NCBI GenBank assembly: GCA_002343075.1 | Contig: DDRH01000064.1 | Location: 10,197 to 37,238, forward strand | DNA from: Phycisphaerales bacterium UBA2421 | Lineage (GTDB): Bacteria > Planctomycetota > Phycisphaerae > Tepidisphaerales > Tepidisphaeraceae | Length of the DNA stretch: 27,042 nt | Direction of reading: 5' to 3' | Position numbers and translations under genes: made by a program | The notes under the pieces: model-generated | The model's database searches: none | What the model was told of the DNA's origin: nothing | What the model saw: only the letters and a program-made list of their open reading frames with translations | Shown here: piece after piece, positions 15,793-22,899 of the stretch | How the letters are laid out: every line of letters starts with the position of its first letter | Position numbering within the stretch: the first letter of the stretch is position 1

Positions 15793-17085
15793 TTACGCGC
15801 GAAGAATCTGAAGCGGCTTAAATTGCTGGCCGAGAATCGGCTTGCTCGGCGCGTCCATCCATTGCTGCAGCACCGATGCATAGGCTTCGCGAAAATCGAT
15901 GTGATAGCGCAAATCGCCCTGATCGAGCTGGGTGAGCGAAGGATGCTTGCCAATCACACCGCCCTTGACCGATTTACCAAAAAAGAACATGGGCGCGGCG
16001 GCGCCGTGATCGGTGCCGCCGGAGGCATTTTGGTCGACCCTTCGGCCAAACTCGCTGAAGGTCATCATGAGCACCCGGTCTTCGTTTTCCTGACGCTTCA
16101 TATCTTTCCAGAATGCCGAGACGCCGGCAGCAAACTGCTGCAGGAGTTGCTCGTGTCGCCCGCGCTGGTTGGCGTGCGTGTCAAACCCGCCGAGGCTGAC
16201 ATAGTAAACGCGCGTCGGTAGCTGGCCCGCGATCATCGCGGCGATGGTGCGCAGGCCCTGCCCAAACTCGCCCCCGGGATATCGCGACGACGTCTGGTAG
16301 TTCTTCGCGATGCGCTGGATGTTGTCACTGCTCACCTGCGCATCCATCGCGGTGCGGGTAAGAAACTGCAATTGTTCGTCCGCGGTGGCGACCTCGATCT
16401 GCTTTTTCGATGTGGCGGCATCAATGTGCTGTTTTCCCTCTCCAATGCCATTGACGCGTTCATATCCCGCGCGGTCGCGGCCGGCATACTTGTAGTTCTC
16501 CGGCTTCTCAAACGACAGCGGCGTGACGCGACTGCCGCGCATCGCCAGCGGGATGGAATCGCCAATATTCACGCCAGAATGGGGGTCGGTCCCGTCGCAG
16601 GTATTGTCAAAGAACCGCCCAAGCCAGCCATTGGTAGGCGTTTCGTGTTCCGGCTCGGCGGAGTGCCAGATGTCCATCGATCTAAAGTGGGAGCGATTGG
16701 GATTGGGATAGCCCACGCCCTGCACAATCGCCATCATGTCGTCATCAAAGAGTTCCTTCACGGGCGCAAGATTCGGATGCAGCCCGATGTAGTCATTGAT
16801 CTTCAGTACATCCGCGGCTTTGTGGGCCAGCGCGGGTCGGGCGCGATGATACGCGTCGTCGGCGTATGGAACGACTGTGTTCAGGCCGTCGTTGCCACCT
16901 GAAAGCTGGACGATGACCAGTATCTTTCCATTTTTCCCAGTGGCGGCCTGCGTGCGCGCGCCGTCCGCGGCCTGCATCATTGCCAGTGCCGTGTTATCCA
17001 GAAAAGTAGGGATCGTCCCCCCCGCGGCCAGCAATGTCAGGCCGCGCTGAAGGAACAAACGACGGGTTGATAGATCATCAAGCAT
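15793..17085 (-). CDS. DUF1501 family protein (Tat-exported, sulfatase-like fold)
   Basis: A 430-residue DUF1501 protein, a group abundant in planctomycetes and related to the alkaline phosphatase/sulfatase fold; substrate unknown. The N-terminus has a Tat-type signal (STRRLFLQRG followed by the hydrophobic LTLLAAGGTIP). Then come ILVIVQLSGGNDGLNTVVPY, the HPNLAPVKELFDD block, YPNPNRSHFRSMDIWHSAEP, LGGFDTHANQRGRHEQLL and MMTFSEFGRRVDQNASGGTDHG, split as MTFSEFGRRVDQN and GTDHGAAAPMF. The last two hold the conserved Glu/Asp/His set expected at a metal site. Start chosen at ATG 17085 (MLDDLSTRRLFLQ); 39 further codons upstream show no signal and would break the Tat pattern. It lies 85 bases after the DUF1800 gene, its usual partner. 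Confidence 0.92.
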   Translation of the reverse strand: MLDDLSTRRLFLQRGLTLLAAGGTIPTFLDNTALAMMQAADGARTQAATGKNGKILVIVQLSGGNDGLNTVVPYADDAYHRARPALAHKAADVLKINDYIGLHPNLAPVKELFDDDMMAIVQGVGYPNPNRSHFRSMDIWHSAEPEHETPTNGWLGRFFDNTCDGTDPHSGVNIGDSIPLAMRGSRVTPLSFEKPENYKYAGRDRAGYERVNGIGEGKQHIDAATSKKQIEVATADEQLQFLTRTAMDAQVSSDNIQRIAKNYQTSSRYPGGEFGQGLRTIAAMIAGQLPTRVYYVSLGGFDTHANQRGRHEQLLQQFAAGVSAFWKDMKRQENEDRVLMMTFSEFGRRVDQNASGGTDHGAAAPMFFFGKSVKGGVIGKHPSLTQLDQGDLRYHIDFREAYASVLQQWMDAPSKPILGQQFKPLQILRA

Positions 17086-17170
17086 GTTGCTCGCTAGTTG
17101 CTGGTCGCCAGCTGGTGGTCGCAGCAGAGTCTTCCGCTGGCAACTATCAACGGGCAACCCGCAACTTCCT

Positions 17171-18691
17171 TTAACACAACTGATACTCCGGCATCGATAC
17201 AATCAACTGGATTATAGAACGCACGGCATTCTGATCATCCATTCGGCTGGATAAAGTTTCGACGAGTGCCGCACGTTTTTCAGAGCCTATGGGCCTTTGA
17301 ATCAACCGGTGCACCCATTCATCGACCGTTTGCTCGGGCGACTGCCTGGACCCGCCGCCCGCAAAACCGCCGCCGACCGTGTCGGCTGTCATTTCACGGG
17401 CGGCGTTCGCGCCTGCCGCGCCGCTGGGGCGGTCGGCTGCGGCTCTCCGTCGCTCGCGGCCCCCGCTGGGCGCGTTCCCTCCGCCGACGAGCGCCAGGGC
17501 TGTGTTGTAACGCACCAGAAGCGTACTGGTGTTGATCCAATGCCGCCCGCCGGGCCATCCCTTGACGTTCGGCGGCATGAGGGGCACCTGGCCCATCTGT
17601 TCGAGTGCATTCACCAGCCGACGGGTCTCCGGCAACCCGCTTCCCAGCAATCGCGCCGTGCCCACGACCAGTTGAATCGGGCTCTTGATCTGCGTACCCA
17701 CCGCCCTGCTGCTGTAGAAGGCTCGGCTTGTAAACAAGGCTCGAATCGCCGGTCGTAGACTCCACTTGTTCTTTCGAATCAGCCCGCCGAGCGCATCGAC
17801 GATAGCAGGCTCCGGGTTTTCATAAGCGAAGAAAGTCCAGAGTCGTTCTGCAATGTAAGGAGCGCAAGCCTTCTGCTGCAGGATGATCTCGATGACATCA
17901 TCGCCGTCAAAGTTGCCAGTTCGACCGAAGAAGGTCTTGGCGTCTTTATCATGGTCGTAAGCACGATAGATAAACTCATCGCCGTCGTGTGCCCAGCCGG
18001 TGAATGCGCGGGCAGCTTCCTTGATATCGCGTTCGGTGTAATTGCCAATGCCAAGCGTAAAGAGTTCCATCAACTCGCGCGCGTAATTTTCATTGGGCGA
18101 TTTCTTGCGATTCTGGCTGTTGTTGAGGTAATCAAGCATCGCCGGATCGCGGGAGATCTGCCGAACGAACTCGCGGAAGTTGCCGGCACCTTGCCGCCGG
18201 AGCAGTTCATTCTGCTGCCACATCAGCCACGCCGACCGCTCATCTCTTGCGCTTGTCGTAAAATGTCCATGCCAGAAAAGGGTGAGCTTCTCCTGCAACG
18301 GGTAAGGCCCGTCGACCATCCGCTTCAGCCACCAGCCGATGGTGGCAGACATGGCCTCTCGGTTCGATGCGTTGAGCATCTGCTGTAGCATCTGCCGCTC
18401 TTCAGGCGATTTGCCGTTGAGCAACTTTCTCCGCTCGGCAAACGTGCGCGGGTAGCCCTCAATTCTGGACAAATCGGGCACATCGGTTTTCGACTGCTCT
18501 TCCACAGGGGCGTCGGGGAAGTCCAGCAACCAATCGACGGCCTTCACAGGCCCGAGTTCCAATACACGTGCGATCTCGTCCGGTCGCCCGCCGAAGCCGG
18601 CACGGTTGAGCAAGTGGGCGGCCTTGACGGCATCGTAAGCGCCGTCGATGGCCGGATCATACGGCTGGAGGTTGGTGGCAAGTCTCGACAT
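17171..18691 (-). CDS. DUF1800 domain-containing protein
   Basis: A 506-residue protein of DUF1800, mostly helical, almost always encoded next to DUF1501; function unknown. Hallmarks are AAHLLNRAGFGGRPDEI (24-40), MVDGPYPLQEKLTLFWHGHF, RQISRDPAMLDYLNN, NENYARELMELFTLGIGNYT, AARAFTGWAHDG and PPNVKGWPGGRHWINTSTLL. A low-complexity Gly/Ala/Arg-rich segment (about 403-450) separates this from a short C-terminal helical piece. No signal peptide is visible, whereas the partner carries a Tat signal. Transport as a complex with it is possible (inference). ATG 18691-18689 matches the family start. It is divergent from mqnD, with 184 bases between them. Confidence 0.92.
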   Translation of the reverse strand: MSRLATNLQPYDPAIDGAYDAVKAAHLLNRAGFGGRPDEIARVLELGPVKAVDWLLDFPDAPVEEQSKTDVPDLSRIEGYPRTFAERRKLLNGKSPEERQMLQQMLNASNREAMSATIGWWLKRMVDGPYPLQEKLTLFWHGHFTTSARDERSAWLMWQQNELLRRQGAGNFREFVRQISRDPAMLDYLNNSQNRKKSPNENYARELMELFTLGIGNYTERDIKEAARAFTGWAHDGDEFIYRAYDHDKDAKTFFGRTGNFDGDDVIEIILQQKACAPYIAERLWTFFAYENPEPAIVDALGGLIRKNKWSLRPAIRALFTSRAFYSSRAVGTQIKSPIQLVVGTARLLGSGLPETRRLVNALEQMGQVPLMPPNVKGWPGGRHWINTSTLLVRYNTALALVGGGNAPSGGRERRRAAADRPSGAAGANAAREMTADTVGGGFAGGGSRQSPEQTVDEWVHRLIQRPIGSEKRAALVETLSSRMDDQNAVRSIIQLIVSMPEYQLC

Positions 18692-18875
18692 TAAACCCGA
18701 TCCGTCTCACACTAAACGCACGGCGCTGCAAGTTATTCCCTGCCTGGGTCCCAGCGACCACACAACTTTCAAATCCACCGCGGTTGCCAATTTTGTCGTG
18801 GCGACGCCTTTCGATCATCGCCCCGGTTCTTTAATATCGATTTTCGTCAGATTATACCCAATTAGAGAAACGAAA

Positions 18876-19772
18876 ATGAACAAAATTCCGATCAATCTCG
18901 GCCATTCCCCCGACCCCGACGACGCGTTCATGTTTTACGCCCTCGCCCAACGCCCCCCGCTGATCGATTGTGGGGGTTTCGAGTTCAACCATGTGCTGCA
19001 GGATATCCAGTCACTCAACCAGCGGGCAATGAAAGGTGAGCTTGAGATCACCGCCATCAGCATTCACGCCTACCCCTACGTCGCCGACAAGTACATCCTC
19101 ACCAGTTGCGGCAGCAGCATGGGTGATAAGTATGGCCCGATGATCGTCACGCGCGAGCCAACAACGATCGACCAGCTCCGCGGGAAGACGATTGCCATAC
19201 CCGGCAAACTCACAACCGCGTTTTTGGCTCTTCAGCTTTGCATGGGAAAGGGCATTGAAATGTCGGCGCCACCCTCGGCGGACAATCCCAATCCGCAGTT
19301 CAAGTTTGAGGTCGTCCACTTCGATGAGATTCCGAAGTTTGTCAAAGATGGCCGCGCCGACGCCGGGTTGCTCATTCACGAAGGGCAACTTACTTACAAG
19401 AAAGAGGGGTTACACCTGGTCGTTGATCTGGGGATGTGGTGGTTTGAGAAGACCGGATTGCCGCTGCCACTTGGGGGAAACTGCATCCGCCGCGATCTCG
19501 GGAAGGCGACTTGCCAGACGATCACCGACATCTTGAAGCACTCGATCCAGTACAGCCTGGATCATCGCGCCCAGGCTGTGGAATATGCGTTGCAGTTCGG
19601 TCGCGACCTGAATCGCGAGTTGGCCGACAGATTCGTCGGCATGTATGTCAATGACTGGACGCTCAACTACGGTGACCGCGGGAAGCAGGCGATTCGCCGA
19701 CTACTGAGCGAAGGCGCCACCGCGGGGCTTGTGCCGGCGGTTGGAGAGATTGATTTTGTGACCGCGGCGTGA
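18876..19772 (+). CDS. mqnD: 1,4-dihydroxy-6-naphthoate synthase (futalosine pathway)
   Basis: Converts cyclic de-hypoxanthine futalosine to 1,4-dihydroxy-6-naphthoate in menaquinone biosynthesis. The 298 residues form a periplasmic-binding-protein-like fold. Visible are LGHSPDPDDAFMFYAL at the N-terminus (family SPxPxDxF), ITAISIHAYPYVADKY, GSSMGDKYGPMIV, LRGKTIAIPGKLTTAFLAL and DAGLLIHEGQLTY with the catalytic-type His. WWFEKTGLPLPLGGNCIRRDL follows, cut here as TGLPLPLGGNCIRRDL. ATG 18876 follows GAGAAACGAAA and an A+T-rich patch (TTTAATAT and GATTATACC) that may hold the promoter. The open frame extends 76 codons upstream, but that part is not conserved-looking. It indicates the futalosine rather than the classical Men route. 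It converges on the next gene across 34 bases with a small CCCGG/CCGGG hairpin. Confidence 0.93.
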   Translation: MNKIPINLGHSPDPDDAFMFYALAQRPPLIDCGGFEFNHVLQDIQSLNQRAMKGELEITAISIHAYPYVADKYILTSCGSSMGDKYGPMIVTREPTTIDQLRGKTIAIPGKLTTAFLALQLCMGKGIEMSAPPSADNPNPQFKFEVVHFDEIPKFVKDGRADAGLLIHEGQLTYKKEGLHLVVDLGMWWFEKTGLPLPLGGNCIRRDLGKATCQTITDILKHSIQYSLDHRAQAVEYALQFGRDLNRELADRFVGMYVNDWTLNYGDRGKQAIRRLLSEGATAGLVPAVGEIDFVTAA

Positions 19773-19806
19773 AGATGCCGCCCGGTTCGATGCGCCGGGA
19801 GTAAAG

Positions 19807-20310
19807 CTATCGCCGCGACGTGTTTCTCATCGCGCGGATCACCGACGAATCGACACCAGAATCGCGCAATTGATTTTCGTCGGCCGCAGTGAGGTTAAAC
19901 ACTTGCCCGCTGCGCTCGATGCGGTCGACGATAATCTCACGTCTAACGCCACGATTGGTCCAATCGATGATGTCGCGATTGCTGATGCGCGTCGATGTTT
20001 CGGAAGGGTAGCCCACCGTCTCGCTGCCGCGGTTGGAGTAGGAATAGTCGTCGTACCGCTCGGCCTTGGCACGTTTTTCGTCGTGCTTATCCATTCCGTG
20101 TCCGACCAGCGCCCCGCCTAACAACCCGGCGACCCCGCCGATCGCCGCACCGCCGGCGGCGCTGCCGTTGTTATTGCCGATCGCCCCACCGATGGCGGCA
20201 CCGCTTAGCCCGCCGATCAGCGCGCCGCTTTGCGCCTTGGTTTCACAGCCGATGCCAACCGCGGCGATAAGCACCGTGGTAACTCCAGTTCTGACCAATC
20301 GTTGATACAT
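19807..20310 (-). CDS. Glycine-zipper envelope protein, probable lipoprotein
   Basis: A 167-residue exported protein. A basic N-terminus and hydrophobic stretch (VTTVLIAAVGIGC) end in a Cys that could be lipidated, though the -3 residue is Gly rather than Leu, so the lipobox is imperfect. Residues about 30-73 form a glycine zipper (repeated GGxxGxxxG, e.g. GAAIGGAIGNNNG), as in outer-membrane proteins of the SlyB/OsmB kind. A charged KHDEKRAKAERYDDY linker leads to a C-terminal helical domain (about 108-165) with two helix-turn units, ISNRDIIDWTNRGV and LRDSGVDSSVIRAM. ATG 20310 is used; the GTG just before it has better spacing from GGAG. Function unknown. Confidence 0.75.
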   Translation of the reverse strand: MYQRLVRTGVTTVLIAAVGIGCETKAQSGALIGGLSGAAIGGAIGNNNGSAAGGAAIGGVAGLLGGALVGHGMDKHDEKRAKAERYDDYSYSNRGSETVGYPSETSTRISNRDIIDWTNRGVRREIIVDRIERSGQVFNLTAADENQLRDSGVDSSVIRAMRNTSRR

Positions 20311-20526
20311 CACGATAAGACGCTCCGGATCAAAAACAAAGGCGCGGCTATCGCCGCGGCGATCTCAACACACTGATACGACCGTGCGAACGAGTCAGTT
20401 CGCACTTCAACACTTCTATGAGTCTATCGGCAGATTCAGGGAGACAGCTTGTTGGAGGTGCCGTCGAAACAGGCAAGAAATGCGTGTACTGTGGCGACCG
20501 TTACATTTCCCGGACCAAACTGAGGA

Positions 20527-21534
20527 TTATTCCGGCTTCGGTTCGCGCGTCATCAGGTCTGATAACGCAGCGAGCACGTCCTTCTGCTCGAACAGCACCT
20601 GGTACACCGCTTCCGTGATCGGCATCTCCACGCCGTGGCGTTGCGCGAGCGTGCGGACGGCCTGCGTTGTAGGCACCCCTTCCGCGACGCTGCTCATGCC
20701 GGCGAGAATGTCGGCGATCTTCTTGCCGCGACCCACCTGTTCGCCAACGCTGCGGTTGCGGCCTTCCGGGCTGACGCACGTGGTGATGAGGTCGCCGAGT
20801 CCGGCCAACCCCTGGAAGGTCGATTCGACGGCACCCATTGCCACACCCAGCCGGGTGATTTCGACAAGCCCTCGCGTCACCAGCGCCGCCTTGGCGTTGT
20901 TTCCGGCAGAGAGGCCATCGACGATACCCGCTGCGATCGCGATGATGTTTTTTGTTGCACCGGCTAGTTCCACGCCAATGACGTCAGAATTTGTATACAC
21001 GCGCAACCACTGCGCGCTGAACGCCGCCTGGACGCGCTGTGCAAGCGCTTCATCCTCCGCCGCCGCCACCGCAGTTGCGGGGAGATAGCGTGCCAGTTCC
21101 GCAGCGATGTTCGGCCCGCTCAGCACAGCCAGCGGCGATGAAGACTTCACGCCCGGCGAAAGCACATCGGCAATCACCTGCGTAGGACGCAAAAGCGTCC
21201 CCGACTCGATCCCCTTCGCCACCGAGACGATCGGCAAACCGACCGGAATGGTCTTTCGCAGCCGGGTGAAAACACTGCGAATGAACTGGGTGGGAATGGC
21301 GCAGAGAATCATGGTCGCGCCATCGCAGCAATCGTGATCGTTGGCTGTGAGGACGACGCCCTGCGGGATGCGCGCACCCTTGAGCAAGCGGGCATTCTCG
21401 CGCGACTGTCGCAGGCGATCGATCGATTCCTCAAAGGCACCCCACATGGTCACCGAGTGGCCGCTCTTCTCTAGCAGCATCGAGCAGACGGTGGCCATCG
21501 CCCCGTCGCCGAGAATGGTGATGCGTTCTGGCAC
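20527..21534 (-). CDS. gpsA: NAD(P)H-dependent glycerol-3-phosphate dehydrogenase
   Basis: Reduces dihydroxyacetone phosphate to sn-glycerol-3-phosphate for phospholipid synthesis. The 335 residues match the family. The N-terminal Rossmann motif is ITILGDGAMATVCSMLL, where the family usually has GxGxxG; here it reads GDGAMA. Then come AIPTQFIRSVF, IVSVAKGIE, LSGPNIAAELA, VIGVELAGATKNIIAIAAGI (with catalytic Lys) and GLAGLGDLITTC, followed by SPEGRNRSVGEQVGRG. The start is probably GTG 21534-21532 (PERITILG follows); the longer open frame to 21765 runs through a terminator and is rejected. It follows the PEP-CTERM gene by 101 bases containing that terminator, so it needs its own promoter there. 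Confidence 0.93.
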   Translation of the reverse strand: MPERITILGDGAMATVCSMLLEKSGHSVTMWGAFEESIDRLRQSRENARLLKGARIPQGVVLTANDHDCCDGATMILCAIPTQFIRSVFTRLRKTIPVGLPIVSVAKGIESGTLLRPTQVIADVLSPGVKSSSPLAVLSGPNIAAELARYLPATAVAAAEDEALAQRVQAAFSAQWLRVYTNSDVIGVELAGATKNIIAIAAGIVDGLSAGNNAKAALVTRGLVEITRLGVAMGAVESTFQGLAGLGDLITTCVSPEGRNRSVGEQVGRGKKIADILAGMSSVAEGVPTTQAVRTLAQRHGVEMPITEAVYQVLFEQKDVLAALSDLMTREPKPE

Positions 21535-21561
21535 GCGACCATTTCTATCGGCCCGCGGCCG

Positions 21562-21601
21562 AAAATCAAAAAGCCCGCGCCAGATTTGCTGCCGTGGGCT
21601 T
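21562..21601 (-). terminator. Intrinsic terminator of the PEP-CTERM gene
   Basis: On the minus strand AAGCCC (21601-21596) pairs with GGGCTT (21576-21571) around an imperfectly paired interior. A T-rich tail TTTTTGATTTT follows. It starts 35 bases after the stop of the PEP-CTERM gene. Confidence 0.7.
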
Positions 21602-21635
21602 GTTTCGCAACTGAGCCTTCTACCAGAGGCTCGAT

Positions 21636-22481
21636 TTACCGGCGGCGGCGCAGGAATGCCGGGGCGAGGGTTATCAGCAGCCCGGCAGTCGCCGGCTCGG
21701 GCACCACCAGATTGTACGACGATCGTGCCGTGTACGATTCGCCTGGAGCGAGGGTCACAGTCCACTGAAAACCGTACCCGCCGTCGCCGAGGAAACTGGC
21801 GCTGTTGTTGAGATCGACAATCCCGCCGTTGATGCGACTGCGGATGGTGCTCGAACCGCTCACTTCATAACGGCTTGCACCAAGGCCTTCAAACTCACCA
21901 AACACTGCCGGAGCTGTGAGAAGCGTATCAACCACCGTGCCGCGGACTGCGGTCGTATCGGTGACGTTGAACTGATCGTTGTTCAACGATCCGTTGAAGT
22001 CATTATCGACGATGTGAAACAGTTGGTAGGTCACCGGGCCGGCGTTGCCTTGACTGGCGGTGAAGACGAGTGTGCTATCAAGCCGCGCGGCGCCGGGAAG
22101 GGCGCCATCAGTGAGCCTGATCGTGGTCACCGCGTCGTAGCGACTCTGCCCAGCCGGACCAGTGCCGCCGTTGATGATGGTGTGCGTGTAAGTGTCGGTG
22201 CCGGTGCCGGACTCGGTGATCGACGACGCGCCGGCGGCGGTCAGCCCGGCGTTGCTGAAGCCCGGCTGGCGGACGCCCCAGTTGTAGTAAAACATCTGGT
22301 CAGTGGTGGCACCGCCTTCGGGGCGAAAATCGGCACCGCTGAGGTTGGATGTGGGAAACAGGCTCGAAGCGCTGGCAAGCATGGTAAACGTGGCATTGCC
22401 GTTATTGAGCGTGAACGCACCAAACGCGCTGCCCGCAAGCCCAAGCCCCGCCGAAGCGGCAAGAATCAGACGAATCCGCAT
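21636..22481 (-). CDS. PEP-CTERM sorting domain surface protein
   Basis: A 281-residue secreted protein. The N-terminus is a classical signal peptide (MRIRLILAASAGLGLAGSAFG, cleavage after AFG predicted). The body is rich in Ser, Thr, Gly and Asn and looks beta-rich, with no enzyme motif seen. The C-terminus carries the tripartite PEP-CTERM signal: VPEPATA, a hydrophobic helix (GLLITLAPAFL) and RRRR. Such proteins are recognised and cut by an exosortase, which is not in this window, and are usually linked to exopolysaccharide. ATG 22481 follows a strong AGGAGA. The gene seems to be a single transcription unit, with a terminator after it and the hairpin at 22842 before it. The role of the body is unknown. 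Confidence 0.88.
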   Translation of the reverse strand: MRIRLILAASAGLGLAGSAFGAFTLNNGNATFTMLASASSLFPTSNLSGADFRPEGGATTDQMFYYNWGVRQPGFSNAGLTAAGASSITESGTGTDTYTHTIINGGTGPAGQSRYDAVTTIRLTDGALPGAARLDSTLVFTASQGNAGPVTYQLFHIVDNDFNGSLNNDQFNVTDTTAVRGTVVDTLLTAPAVFGEFEGLGASRYEVSGSSTIRSRINGGIVDLNNSASFLGDGGYGFQWTVTLAPGESYTARSSYNLVVPEPATAGLLITLAPAFLRRRR

Positions 22482-22841
22482 GGCAATCTCCTCTCAAAAC
22501 ATGGGCATCGCCGATTGAAGTGAATTCTCCGGTGCTGCCCGCGACGTGATGTGAATCCACCTGCGATGGCTCGACCGAAATGCGCTCGGATATGTGCTGG
22601 GCAATTCACCCGGGCAATTGCCAGCGACCGACTAGTTGCGCTTCGCAGTCAAAACCAAACCCACAGCGGAAGGTAGACGTGAGCCGCTGTTTCATCCCGC
22701 GGGACCAATCCGGCGGAATTACCAGACCTTAACGCGGGCTGAAATTGGAAGCAACCGGAAACTCACCAGAATGAAACTTCCCAGAATCACCTTGCCGCGA
22801 AACCTAAGACTTTGCGGTAATCGATACCTTCGCCAACGAAA
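22482..22841. other. Intergenic region upstream of the PEP-CTERM gene
   Basis: No gene is supported. It contains a direct repeat GGGCAATT/GGGCAATT near 22598-22620 and must hold the promoter of the PEP-CTERM gene. No hexamer pair was convincing enough to name. Confidence 0.4.
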
Positions 22842-22867
22842 GCCGCCCGCGCGATTGCGCGGGCGGC
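22842..22867 (-). terminator. GC-rich terminator hairpin of the Wzz/BY-kinase gene
   Basis: A perfect 11-bp stem (GCCGCCCGCGC with GCGCGGGCGGC) and a 4-base loop lie 32 bases after the stop. On the minus strand it is followed by the short T-rich TTTCGTT. The stem is very stable but the T-run is weak. Confidence 0.65.
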
Positions 22868-22899
22868 CATACATCAACTTGGGTAGATATCAGCAGCGG

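Noticed and set aside
18648..18875. 76-codon upstream extension of mqnD
   Set aside because: It overlaps the start of the divergent DUF1800 gene and the likely promoter; family homology begins at the ATG at 18876.
21535..21765. N-terminal extension of gpsA
   Set aside because: It runs through the terminator and into the end of the PEP-CTERM gene; the Rossmann motif begins right after the GTG at 21534.
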